This document shows, one piece after another, positions 25,006 to 33,286 of a stretch of 64,000 nt of DNA. Source of the DNA: Paraburkholderia tropica (lineage in GTDB: Bacteria > Pseudomonadota > Gammaproteobacteria > Burkholderiales > Burkholderiaceae); contig NZ_FNZM01000006.1 of NCBI RefSeq assembly GCF_900109265.1, positions 248,001 through 312,000 of the forward strand, given 5' to 3'. The notes beneath the pieces are model-generated. The model was not told the origin of the DNA, searched no databases, and saw only the letters and a list, made by a program, of their open reading frames with translations. A program made the position numbers and the translations under genes. How positions within the stretch are numbered: the stretch's first letter is position 1; every line of letters starts with the position of its first letter.

Positions 25006-25905
25006 ATGGAACTCCGTCATCTGCGCTATTTCGTGGCCGTCGCCGCCGAACGCAACTTCACCCGCGCCGCCGAAAAGCTCGGCATCGGCCAGCCGCCGCT
25101 GAGCCAGCAGATCAAGAGTCTCGAACGCGAGCTGGGCGTCGAGCTGTTCGTGCGCACGCCGCAAGGCGCCGCGCTCACGCAGGCAGGCGAGGCGTTTCTG
25201 GTCGAGGCGCGCCGCGTGCTCGACGACGCCACGCGCGCCGCCCAGGCCGCGCAACGCGCGGCGCGCGGCGAGTCGGGACAGATCCGCATCGGCTTCACCG
25301 GCTCGGCGGCGTTCAATCCGCTCGTGCCCACGCTGATCCAGCGTTACACGCAGCGCTTCCCCGCCGTGCAGCTCACGCTCGACGAAGCCAACACGCCGAT
25401 CCTCGTGCAAGGTCTCGCCGAAGGCCGTCACGATGCCGTGTTCTTCCGCCCCGGCCGCACGACGCTGACCGAGCTGGACGGCATCGCGGTCCAGCGCCTG
25501 CCCGACGAGCCGATGAAGATCGTGCTGCCCTCGGCGCATCCGCTGGCCGCACGGCGGCGGCTGCCGCTGGCCGCACTCGCCAACGAGCCCTTCGTGCTGG
25601 TGCCCGGACCCGCGGGCATCACGCTGAACGAGGAAATCGTGCGCGCGTGCGCCGAAGCGGGCTTCAGTCCGCGGCTCGCGCAGCCCGCGCCGCAGATCGC
25701 GTCGGTCGTGAATCTGGTGGCGGCGGGCCTCGGCGTGTCGATCGTGCCCGCGGCCATCGCGCAGGTGCAGGTCAAGGGCGTGCGCTATCTTGACGTGACC
25801 GGCGTGCGCATGAGCGCGAAGCTCTCGCTCGGCTGGCGCGAAGGCGATACCTCGGCGACGCTTCGGCAGTTCGTCGCGCTGGCGCAGCACGCCGGACGCG
25901 ACTGA
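25006..25905 (+). CDS. LysR-family transcriptional regulator (BenM/CatR-like)
   Basis: A 299-residue LysR protein with the start MELRHLRYFVAVAAERNFTR typical of the CatR/BenM/CbbR group. The helix AAEKLGIGQPPLSQQIKSLE follows, then an effector domain from about residue 90 (SGQIRIGFTGSAAFNPLVP). The ATG lacks a strong upstream site but begins at the invariant family position. Divergence from the MFS gene suggests control of that exporter. Confidence 0.9.
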   Translation: MELRHLRYFVAVAAERNFTRAAEKLGIGQPPLSQQIKSLERELGVELFVRTPQGAALTQAGEAFLVEARRVLDDATRAAQAAQRAARGESGQIRIGFTGSAAFNPLVPTLIQRYTQRFPAVQLTLDEANTPILVQGLAEGRHDAVFFRPGRTTLTELDGIAVQRLPDEPMKIVLPSAHPLAARRRLPLAALANEPFVLVPGPAGITLNEEIVRACAEAGFSPRLAQPAPQIASVVNLVAAGLGVSIVPAAIAQVQVKGVRYLDVTGVRMSAKLSLGWREGDTSATLRQFVALAQHAGRD

Positions 25906-26023
25906 AGCCGTCAAGCCGGGCGCGTTCGGCCACGTCACGCACCAAGCCCGCGCCGCGACCCGATGCTATGCTTGACGCCGCGCATTCCCGCAGACAGGCA
26001 CATCTCCGAAGGGGCCGGGCACG

Positions 26024-27847
26024 ATGCAGCGCAGCGCGCAGGACACCGCGAACCGCACGTCGGTGCGCGTTCTCTCCAGCATGATCATGAAGCGGCCGCA
26101 TCTCGTGGTCACGCTCTGCTTTGGCGTGGCGATGCTGCTCGTCGCGCTCGTCGGCCTGCGCCAGCTTTACAACATGACGCGCTACGACCTGCAAAGCCGT
26201 CTGCGCGATCTGCAGGTGCGCGCCGTGGGCGTCGACGCGCTGATCGAAGCCGAGCGCCGCCGCCTGACCTTCCTGCGTAATTACGCCGAACACGTGCTCG
26301 CCGCCGCGCCCGAGGCGCGCGGCAGCATGCTCGACCCCGCCGTGCAGCGCGCGCTGCAAGCCAGCACGCAAGTCGCCTGGCAGACGACCGGCGAAGTGAA
26401 CGGTCCGCCCGTGTTCGGCACCAACGCCGCGACGCTCGCGGGGCTGCCCGGTTTTCATCGCGACGACGTCGACCTGCCCGGCGACATCGCGCTCGCCCGC
26501 GCGATCAGTCCGCTCGTGGACATCAGCCAGCACGCCGACGCCGTGCAGAGCACCGTCGCCTTCATCTCGACGAACGGCGTCTTCGTGATCTCGCCCGAGC
26601 AGCACGGCATGAGCGTGCCCGCGCTGCTGCGTCGCTTCAGCAGCATGAACTACTATCGCGGCCAGCTTCCCGACCGCAATCCATCGCGCGACGTGCTCTG
26701 GACGCCGGTCTATACGGGCCTGCAAAAAGGCGAGGCCATCTCCACGCTCAGTGCGCCCATCTATCTGAACGACCGTTTTCGCGGCGCGGTGGTCATGGAC
26801 ATCACGCAGTCGCGTCTGCTCTCGCTGCAACTGGCGACGGCCGACCCCGGCGACGTACTGGAAAACGCGCCGCCGGTTGAATTCGGCCTCCTGAACAATA
26901 ACGGCAACGTGGTCTACTTTCGCAACGGCGTGCTCACCGAGGAACGCCCGCGTCGTTTCAGCCTCGCGCTGCTGCAGATCGCGCGCGACTCCACCGGGCG
27001 CTGGATGCAGCGTGGCTCGGGCTATATCGAGCGGCGCGGCGATTACCTGCTGTATCAGCGCATCGGCCAGACGCACTGGATGCTGATGGCCGCCACCGAC
27101 GACCGCGAACTCACGCTCGCCGCCGCGCGCCGCGTATTCAGCAGCCCGCTGATCGCCGCGTGGGCCGTGCTGGTCTTGCTGCTCGTCGGCACGCTTTTTA
27201 TCGTCAAGAATATCTTCGGCAATTATGTGGAGGCGAGCGGACGGCTCGAAACGCTCGCGCGCAGCGACCCGCTCACGGGCCTCGCGAATCGCCGCCGCTT
27301 TCAGGAGGCGTTTGCCGAAACCGTCGAACGCGCGCAGCGCGCCGACGACACGCGTGACACGCAGGACGCGAACATGCCGAATGCAGGCGCCGCGTCCGAT
27401 CGCTCCGCGCTCGCCGTGCTGATGCTCGACATCGACTATTTCAAGCGCGTGAACGACCGCTACGGCCACGCAGCCGGCGACGCCGTGCTCACGCTGCTCG
27501 CGCAGATCCTGCGCGCGAACCTGCGCGGCGTGGACGTGCCCGCGCGTCTCGGCGGCGAGGAATTCGCGGCGCTGCTGCCGGGCGCCGATCTCGCGACCGC
27601 CAGCGCCGTGGCCGAGCGCGTGCGGCTCGCGGTCGAGGTGCACGCGCAACATCTCGCCGGGCCCGCGAGCGCGGCGCATCCGGAAGCGATTCCGTTCACG
27701 GTGTCGATCGGCGTGGCGGTCTGTCCCGCCGACGGCCCCGCGCACTACGAACCGCTGCTGCAAGTCGCCGACCGGCGGCTCTACGTCGCGAAGGAAAGCG
27801 GGCGCAACCGCGTCGTGATCGCCGATCCGCAGACGCTCGGCGCGTAG
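26024..27847 (+). CDS. Membrane-bound diguanylate cyclase with periplasmic Cache sensor
   Basis: A 607-residue protein. TM1 is near residues 25-45, a large periplasmic region of about 330 residues has dCache-like features (VDISQHADAVQSTVAFISTNGVFVIS and LSAPIYLNDRFRGAVVMDI), and TM2 is near 375-395. The C-terminal GGDEF domain starts LARSDPLTGLANRRRF. GGEEF is at 510-514 and an RxxD inhibitory site (RGVD, 501-504) sits exactly five residues upstream, as in PleD. Active c-di-GMP synthesis with product inhibition is therefore expected. The sensed ligand is unknown. An opposing phosphodiesterase gene follows 248 bp downstream on the same strand. Confidence 0.92.
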   Translation: MQRSAQDTANRTSVRVLSSMIMKRPHLVVTLCFGVAMLLVALVGLRQLYNMTRYDLQSRLRDLQVRAVGVDALIEAERRRLTFLRNYAEHVLAAAPEARGSMLDPAVQRALQASTQVAWQTTGEVNGPPVFGTNAATLAGLPGFHRDDVDLPGDIALARAISPLVDISQHADAVQSTVAFISTNGVFVISPEQHGMSVPALLRRFSSMNYYRGQLPDRNPSRDVLWTPVYTGLQKGEAISTLSAPIYLNDRFRGAVVMDITQSRLLSLQLATADPGDVLENAPPVEFGLLNNNGNVVYFRNGVLTEERPRRFSLALLQIARDSTGRWMQRGSGYIERRGDYLLYQRIGQTHWMLMAATDDRELTLAAARRVFSSPLIAAWAVLVLLLVGTLFIVKNIFGNYVEASGRLETLARSDPLTGLANRRRFQEAFAETVERAQRADDTRDTQDANMPNAGAASDRSALAVLMLDIDYFKRVNDRYGHAAGDAVLTLLAQILRANLRGVDVPARLGGEEFAALLPGADLATASAVAERVRLAVEVHAQHLAGPASAAHPEAIPFTVSIGVAVCPADGPAHYEPLLQVADRRLYVAKESGRNRVVIADPQTLGA

Positions 27848-28095
27848 CGCGGGCGTCACTTCGCGAACCCAGGCGGCATTCGGTTCCACCATTCGGGGCG
27901 CCACGCAGGGCGCGATTCAGCGTTCGCATTCATGCACGAATTCGCGCGCGCATTCGCGGGCAAATTCATGCGCAACGAATCGCCTGAATCGCCCGCCCCG
28001 CACTCGCTCGCGCTTCGGCGCGCAGTGCCGCATCGGCCCAACGCGAAAACCGCTAACATCGGGCGCAACGCTTTTCCCTCGCGTGCGCTCCCCGC

Positions 28096-29715
28096 ATGAA
28101 ACGACGACTGACCGCGCTGACGACGTTCTGTCTCGTGGCGCTTGCCCTCTCGGCAACGCTCGCGGCGGTGACGTATGCGTCCGACGCCGTCGTCGAGCGC
28201 AATCAGCGCCAGCAGGTCGACGAATATTCGCGCCGCGCGCTGATGCGCGCCGAACTCGTCACGAACGACGCCGTCGCCGCGTTGCGGGCGCTCACGAGTC
28301 TCGACAACACGCCGTGCACGCCCGCCCATCTGCAGGCGCTGCGGCAGACCGAGGAGCAGTTCCGCTACATCCGCAACGTGGCCTGGACCGACGGCGAGAC
28401 CATCCGTTGCTCGTCGCTGCACGGCAACGTCGCGCGCACGCTGCCGCCGGCCGAATGGTCGTATGGCGCGGATTTCAGCGCGTGGCATTCGGAAATCGGC
28501 AAACGCGGCAACGAACTGCGCATGCTGAACATCCGTCTCGGCGCGCATATCGTGGTGATCGATCCGCGCTTCTATCTCGACATCGTCCCGCTCGACGACA
28601 CCATCGAACTCGCGCTGCTCGAATCGGGCGACGGCACGATCATCGCGCGCTGGCCGCGTGCGAATGCCGAACTCGTGCAGGCCGCCTTCACGCGCGAGGG
28701 CGGCAAGCCCTTTTTCGAAAAGCGCTATTACGTGGTCGAACGCTCGCGCCGTTATCCGATTGCGGTGATCGCCTACGAGCCCGCCGACCGCGTGCGCCCC
28801 GACATGCTCGCGCAACTCAGGCTGTTCGCCGTGCCCGCGCTGCTTGCGAGTGGCTTCCTGACCTGGCTCGTACTGCGCTGGCGGCGCAAGCTGCGCACGC
28901 CGCGCAGCGCCCTGCTCGAAGGCATCCGGCGGCGGCAGTTCGCGGCGTGGCTGCAACCGATCGTCGATCTGCAAAGCGGACGCTGCGTGGGCGCCGAGGC
29001 GCTGGTGCGCTGGACGCTCGAAGACGGCACCGTGATCTCGCCCGACAGCTTCATCCCGATGGCCGAATCGCTCGGTCTGATCCACGCGATCACCGACCGC
29101 GTGATCGAGTCGGTGTTCGAGGGCGTGGGCGCGCTGCTCGCGAAGCGCCGCGACCTGCACGTGTCGATCAACCTCACGCGCGACGACCTGACTTCCTCGC
29201 GCGCGCTGCAAACGCTGCAAATCGGCTTCGCGAAACACGACGTGCACCGCGACCAGATCTGGTTCGAATGCATCGAACGCGCGTTCATCGACGCGAGCGA
29301 GACCGCGCCCGTGCTGCAACGCTATCGCGACGCGGGCCACAAGATCCTCATCGACGATTTCGGCACCGGCTATTCGAGTCTTTCGTATCTGCAGGACTTG
29401 CCCGTGGACGGCATCAAGATCGACAAGGCCTTCGTCAACGCGCTCGCGACCGGCGCTGAAGTCAACGCGATCGTGCCGCACATCATCGGCATCGCGCACG
29501 AGCTCGGGCTGATGATGATCGCCGAGGGCGTGGAGGTCGAGCAGCAGGCCGAGTATCTGCGCGAGCACGGCGTGCAGTTCGCGCAGGGCTGGCTCTACGC
29601 GAAGGCCATGCCCGCCGCCGAGTTCGCGCGCTGGGTCGCGGCTGCGCAGACGTCCGGGCCGTCCCCGGCGAAGCGCGAGGACGAAGCGGCGGCGCACGCC
29701 GCGCCGCGCGCCTGA
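28096..29715 (+). CDS. CSS-motif c-di-GMP phosphodiesterase, membrane-bound EAL protein
   Basis: A 539-residue protein. It has a signal-anchor TM near residues 8-28 and a periplasmic CSS-motif domain with Cys74 and Cys105-Ser-Ser. TM2 lies near 240-255 and a cytoplasmic EAL domain follows. EAL is at 301-303 (GAEALVRW), followed by SINLTRDD, the Glu in FECIERAF, DDFGTGYSSL, IKIDKAFV and AEGVEVEQ, so catalytic residues look intact. In E. coli PdeC and its relatives, disulfide formation between the two CSS cysteines in the periplasm controls activity, and I infer the same redox control here. The tail after about 520 is low complexity. The ribosome site is weak. Confidence 0.91.
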   Translation: MKRRLTALTTFCLVALALSATLAAVTYASDAVVERNQRQQVDEYSRRALMRAELVTNDAVAALRALTSLDNTPCTPAHLQALRQTEEQFRYIRNVAWTDGETIRCSSLHGNVARTLPPAEWSYGADFSAWHSEIGKRGNELRMLNIRLGAHIVVIDPRFYLDIVPLDDTIELALLESGDGTIIARWPRANAELVQAAFTREGGKPFFEKRYYVVERSRRYPIAVIAYEPADRVRPDMLAQLRLFAVPALLASGFLTWLVLRWRRKLRTPRSALLEGIRRRQFAAWLQPIVDLQSGRCVGAEALVRWTLEDGTVISPDSFIPMAESLGLIHAITDRVIESVFEGVGALLAKRRDLHVSINLTRDDLTSSRALQTLQIGFAKHDVHRDQIWFECIERAFIDASETAPVLQRYRDAGHKILIDDFGTGYSSLSYLQDLPVDGIKIDKAFVNALATGAEVNAIVPHIIGIAHELGLMMIAEGVEVEQQAEYLREHGVQFAQGWLYAKAMPAAEFARWVAAAQTSGPSPAKREDEAAAHAAPRA

Positions 29716-29737
29716 TCCGCGCCTCATTTCCAGCATA

Positions 29738-29777
29738 TTGACCACAAATTCCAACTTAGTGGATAATGCGTCCACTA
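29738..29777 (+). promoter_or_regulatory. Promoter with operator overlapping the -10, near-leaderless start
   Basis: A -35 TTGACC (29738-29743), 18-bp spacer and -10 GATAAT (29762-29767) form a good sigma-70 promoter. A perfect 7-bp dyad TAGTGGA-N7-TCCACTA (29757-29777) covers the -10 and the start point, and its last base is the A of the ATG. Repressor binding would block polymerase. Expected transcription begins within about three bases of the ATG. Confidence 0.65.
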
Positions 29778-30373
29778 TGTCAGAACACAGCCCGACCGAC
29801 ACCGGCATCAACGAGCGCATCGCCCAGCGCGTGCGCGAATTGCGCGCGGCGCGCGGCTTCACGCTCGAAGCGCTGGCCACGCGCAGCGGCGTGAGCCGTT
29901 CGATGATCTCGATGATCGAGCGCGGGTCAGCCAGTCCCACGGCGGTCGTGCTCGAAAAACTCGCGTCGGGTCTCGGCGTATCGATGGCGAGCCTGTTCGG
30001 CGGCGCGAGCGAATCCGCGCCCGCCGAGCCGCTCGCGCGCCGCGACGCCCAGAGCCAATGGCGCGACCCGCAGTCGGGCTACACGCGCCGCAGCCTCTCG
30101 CCGGCCAACTGGCCCTCGCCCATTCAGCTCGTCGAAGTGGACTTTCCGCCCGGCGCGCGCGTGGCCTATGAAACCGGCAGCCGCGAGCACGTGTTTCATC
30201 AGCAGGTCTGGCTGCTCGAAGGCCGCCTGAATGTCGAACTCGGCGATCAGTTGCACGCGCTCGAAGCGGGCGACTGCCTCGCGATGCGGCTCGACCAGCC
30301 GCTGATTTTCAGCAATCCGGCTTCCCAGCCCGCGCGCTACCTCGTCGCGATTTGCGACGCGCGCGGCAATTGA
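29777..30373 (+). CDS. XRE-family helix-turn-helix / cupin transcriptional regulator
   Basis: A 198-residue regulator. An XRE HTH occupies about residues 15-70 (RVRELRAARGFTLEALATRS followed by GVSRSMISMIERGSASPT), followed by a C-terminal cupin small-molecule-binding barrel (HVFHQQVWLLEGRLNVELGDQLHALEAGDCLAMR). ATG 29777 fits the family N-terminus; TTG 29738 lies inside the -35 element and was rejected. No Shine-Dalgarno is present before the ATG. The dyad overlapping its own promoter implies autoregulation. A GNAT gene follows after 48 bp, so regulator and acetyltransferase are probably one transcript. Confidence 0.88.
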   Translation: MSEHSPTDTGINERIAQRVRELRAARGFTLEALATRSGVSRSMISMIERGSASPTAVVLEKLASGLGVSMASLFGGASESAPAEPLARRDAQSQWRDPQSGYTRRSLSPANWPSPIQLVEVDFPPGARVAYETGSREHVFHQQVWLLEGRLNVELGDQLHALEAGDCLAMRLDQPLIFSNPASQPARYLVAICDARGN

Positions 30374-30421
30374 CACGGCGCGGCGTCGCCGAATTCTCAT
30401 CACGCTTGCACAGGAATCCTT

Positions 30422-30970
30422 ATGAATACCGAATCGCCGCGCGACAGCGTGAAGTTCATCGAATGCACCGAGGCTGAGCACGCGGGCGCCATTCTCGAGA
30501 TTCTGAACGACGCCATCGTCAATTCGACCGCGCTGTACGACTACAAGCCGCGCGCGCCGGAAGCGATGCGCACGTGGTTCGAGGTCAAGCGCGCGAACGG
30601 CTTCCCGGTCGTGGGCGCGGTGGACGAAGCCGGCACGCTGCTCGGCTTCGCGAGCTGGGGCGCGTTCCGCCCGTTCCCGGCCAACAAGTACACGGTCGAG
30701 CACAGCGTCTACGTGCATCGCGACTCGCGCGGCCTGGGGCTCGGCGAGCGCCTGCTGCGCGAGCTGATCCGCCGCGCGCAGGAAAAGGAACTGCACGTGC
30801 TGGTGGGCTGCATCGACGCCACGAATGCCGCGAGCATCGCGCTGCATACGCGCCTCGGCTTCACGCACTCGGGCACGATCAAGGAAGTCGGCTTCAAGTT
30901 CGGCCGATGGCTCGACGCCGCGTTCTACCAGCTCAATCTGGCCACGCCCGCGCAGCCGGTGGACGGCTGA
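30422..30970 (+). CDS. GNAT N-acetyltransferase, phosphinothricin acetyltransferase-like
   Basis: A 182-residue GNAT. It has the PAT-type opening FIECTEAEHAGAILEILNDAI and YDYKPRAPEAMRTWF, and the acetyl-CoA loop SRGLGLGERLLRELI with R-x-x-G-x-G/A character. The C-terminal NAASIALHTRLGFTHSGTIKEVGFKFGRWLD is typical of PAT/Bar and methionine-sulfone/sulfoximine acetyltransferases. It detoxifies small amino-acid analogues in related bacteria. Its 3' end overlaps the convergent GNAT gene by 46 bp. Confidence 0.88.
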   Translation: MNTESPRDSVKFIECTEAEHAGAILEILNDAIVNSTALYDYKPRAPEAMRTWFEVKRANGFPVVGAVDEAGTLLGFASWGAFRPFPANKYTVEHSVYVHRDSRGLGLGERLLRELIRRAQEKELHVLVGCIDATNAASIALHTRLGFTHSGTIKEVGFKFGRWLDAAFYQLNLATPAQPVDG

Positions 30971-31596
30971 ATGGGCCGAATGGACCGGATGCCGGGCCTC
31001 GCCGGCGCGAACGGCTGATTCGCGGCGGCGGGTTTGCTGAGCACGGCGCTGTCGTAGCCGCGGCCCGCGAAGCGCACGACATCGACGAGACTGAAACCCT
31101 GCGCGCGATAGAACGCAATCAGATCGGCGGCCGGAAACGGCGTGTCGAGCGCGAGTTGCGTGCAGCCGCGCGCGGCGGCCCAATGCGAGGCGAACGCCAG
31201 CAGCGCACGGCCGATGCCGCGACTCTGCCACGTCGGCTCGATACCGAACTGATGCACCGACGCCACGCCGCGCGAACGATACTGCTCGCAAGGCGATGCG
31301 CCGTCGCGGCCTTCGAGGGTCAACGTGCCGACGATCCGCCCGCTGCACACCGCCACGAAACAATCGCCCGCCAGCGCGCGCTGACGCGTGGCGCCCGCGC
31401 CCTGATCCGCGCACGCGCAATGCAGCCCGAGCGACGCAAGCCGCGCGAAGGCGCGGTGCAACAGTTGCGTAAGCTGCTCCCACGAATCGCGCTGCGGATC
31501 GAAGCGCCGCAGCACCAGACGCCCCATGCCGGGCGGCGTGCAGACAATGCGCTCGTCGCGTTCGTCTTGAGCTTGCGGGGCTCGGCGTGTGGACAT
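30925..31596 (-). CDS. GNAT-family N-acetyltransferase, unknown substrate
   Basis: A 223-residue GNAT with the acetyl-CoA motif GIEPTWQSRGIGRALLAFA near residue 145 and the late AADLIAFYRAQGFSLVDVVRF strand. About 55 residues precede the usual fold. ATG 31596 follows AGGAGAGGCC; a reading to 31806 would run through an AT-rich promoter region. The last 16 codons overlap the convergent GNAT on the other strand, so one of the two C-termini may be dispensable. It is unrelated in detail to that neighbour. Confidence 0.82.
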   Translation of the reverse strand: MSTRRAPQAQDERDERIVCTPPGMGRLVLRRFDPQRDSWEQLTQLLHRAFARLASLGLHCACADQGAGATRQRALAGDCFVAVCSGRIVGTLTLEGRDGASPCEQYRSRGVASVHQFGIEPTWQSRGIGRALLAFASHWAAARGCTQLALDTPFPAADLIAFYRAQGFSLVDVVRFAGRGYDSAVLSKPAAANQPFAPARPGIRSIRPIQPSTGCAGVARLSW

Positions 31597-31679
31597 GGCC
31601 TCTCCTGTCGTTGTGCTGAACCGAAGTCTAGGGTCGGCCCCGGCATGCCTCAAGCAAAAATCCCGTAAAAATCGTGGCG

Positions 31680-31742
31680 ATTCACGTGAATATCGCATGT
31701 TTTTTATCGCGCAAATTATTACGGCATCCGAATTAAATAATT
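31680..31742. promoter_or_regulatory. AT-rich divergent promoter region with two dyads (GNAT / OsmC)
   Basis: ATTCACGTGAAT (31680-31691) is a perfect 12-bp palindrome. AATTATT-N15-AATAATT (31714-31742) is a second dyad. The stretch is much more AT-rich than its surroundings and separates the divergent GNAT and OsmC genes, so it probably carries both promoters and a regulator site. Confidence 0.55.
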
Positions 31743-31805
31743 CAACGCCAACCGATTCATCCGTCGATGAGACAATAGCGCCACCCGACCACACGGAGAA
31801 CGACA

Positions 31806-32282
31806 ATGGCGCACGGCGAACACATGTACACAGTGAAAGTCCAATGGACCGGCAATCGCGGCAGCGGCACGAGCGGCTATCGCGACTATGACCGCGACCA
31901 CCTGATCGAATCGGCCGGCAAGCCCGCCATTCCCGGCTCGGCCGATCCCGCGTTTCGCGGCGACGCCGCGCGCTGGAATCCGGAAGATCTGCTCGTCGCG
32001 TCGGCGAGCGCCTGTCACAAGCTCTGGTATCTGCATCTGTGCGCCGACGCGGGCATCGCCGTGCTCGATTACGTGGACGAAGCGCAAGGCACCATGATCG
32101 ACACCGCCGAGGAAGGCCGCTTCAAGGAAATCGTGCTGCATCCGCGCGTGACGATCCGCGCCGGCGACGACCGCGCGCGCGCCGAACATCTGCATCACAC
32201 GGCGCATGAGAAATGCTACGTCGCCAACTCGGTCAATTTCCCGATTCGCTGCGAGCCGGTCATCGTGCAGGCGGACGCGTAA
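31806..32282 (+). CDS. OsmC-family protein, probable organic hydroperoxide reductase
   Basis: A 158-residue OsmC/Ohr-fold protein. The two redox cysteines are in SASACHKLWYLHL and AHEKCYVANSVNFPI, with the Glu of WNPEDLLVASASACH, as in peroxidatic OsmC proteins that reduce organic hydroperoxides with lipoyl-type thiols. ATG 31806 follows GGAGAACGAC. It ends nine bases from the convergent LysR gene. An AT-rich promoter with dyads lies upstream. A stress-inducible role is inferred from the family. Confidence 0.9.
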   Translation: MAHGEHMYTVKVQWTGNRGSGTSGYRDYDRDHLIESAGKPAIPGSADPAFRGDAARWNPEDLLVASASACHKLWYLHLCADAGIAVLDYVDEAQGTMIDTAEEGRFKEIVLHPRVTIRAGDDRARAEHLHHTAHEKCYVANSVNFPIRCEPVIVQADA

Positions 32283-32291
32283 GCCGGGTGA

Positions 32292-33191
32292 TCACGCCCG
32301 CGCGCTCGCAAGATAGGCGTCGAGGCCGCTCGCGAGCGCATCGAACACGGCCTTGCAGCGGCGATTGCCGCGCAGGTCTTCGTGCATCGTGATCCACACC
32401 GGCAGGCGAATCGCGAACGCGCGCGGCAACACCCGCACGAGCGCGGCGTCGCGCCGCGCGATGCCGACCTGGCATGCGCCGATGCCGCAACCGGCGCGGA
32501 TCATCGCGAACTGCGCCACGTCGCTGTCGGTGCGCAGCGCGAACGCCTCGCGCTTCCAGAACGGCCACTTGCGCGTCGCCTCGCGCACGAAGGGCGTGAC
32601 CGTGTCATAGCCGATCAGCGCGAACTGCGGCAGGTCGGCGAGCGTGCGCGGCGTGCCGCTGGCGTCGAGATAATCGGCGCGCGCGTGCAGCCCCACTTCC
32701 GTTTCGCCGATCCGCCGCGCGATCAGCATCTCCTGCTGCGGCTGCGTCATGCGCACGGCGATATCCGCTTCGCGTTGCAGCAGATCCTGCACGCGGTTGG
32801 TCGCGACCAGTTCTACGACGAGTTCGGGATGCGTGCGCCGCAGTTGCGCGAGGACCGGCGGCAGCACTTCGATGCCCACCACTTCGCTCGCCGAGACGCG
32901 CACCACGCCGCGCATGCCGTCGCCCTGCCCCGCCGCCGCACGTTCGAGCGCGGCCGCCGTGGAGCGCATGGCTTCGGCGTGGCCGCGCAATGCGCGCGCC
33001 GCCTCGGTCGGCAAAAAGCCTGCGGGCGAGCGCGTGAAGAGCGGCTGGCCGAACGCGGCTTCGAGCGCGACCACGTGTCGCCCCGCCGTGGGCTGCGTGA
33101 TGCCGAGCGCGCGCGCCGCGCCCGAGAGCGAGCCCTCGGTGAGCACCGCGAGGAAGGTCCGGTAGAGTTCCCAGTTCAGATTCGAGGCCAT
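32292..33191 (-). CDS. LysR-family transcriptional regulator
   Basis: A 299-residue LysR protein beginning LNWELYRTFLAVLTEGSLSG followed by AARALGITQPTAGRHVVALE, the form found in regulators of SDR and epimerase genes. The effector domain starts near residue 92 (MRGVVRVSASEVVGIEVLP). A dyad covers its own start codon, consistent with autoregulation. It is divergent from an NAD-dependent epimerase-like gene, the likely target. Confidence 0.9.
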   Translation of the reverse strand: MASNLNWELYRTFLAVLTEGSLSGAARALGITQPTAGRHVVALEAAFGQPLFTRSPAGFLPTEAARALRGHAEAMRSTAAALERAAAGQGDGMRGVVRVSASEVVGIEVLPPVLAQLRRTHPELVVELVATNRVQDLLQREADIAVRMTQPQQEMLIARRIGETEVGLHARADYLDASGTPRTLADLPQFALIGYDTVTPFVREATRKWPFWKREAFALRTDSDVAQFAMIRAGCGIGACQVGIARRDAALVRVLPRAFAIRLPVWITMHEDLRGNRRCKAVFDALASGLDAYLASARA

Positions 33192-33203
33192 ACAGAAATG
33201 TAT
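33190..33203. promoter_or_regulatory. ATACA-N4-TGTAT dyad at the LysR start
   Basis: A perfect 5-bp dyad, ATACAGAAATGTAT, overlapping the start codon of the minus-strand LysR gene and lying about 85 bp upstream of the epimerase start. It has the T-N11-A form of LysR-protein sites, consistent with autorepression. Confidence 0.5.
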
Positions 33204-33286
33204 AGCCGATCGACCATCTTCGGTAATTTTTTATGATCGCCGATCCGCGCAGAATGCAGCCATCGAATCCACAACGGAGAACGGCA

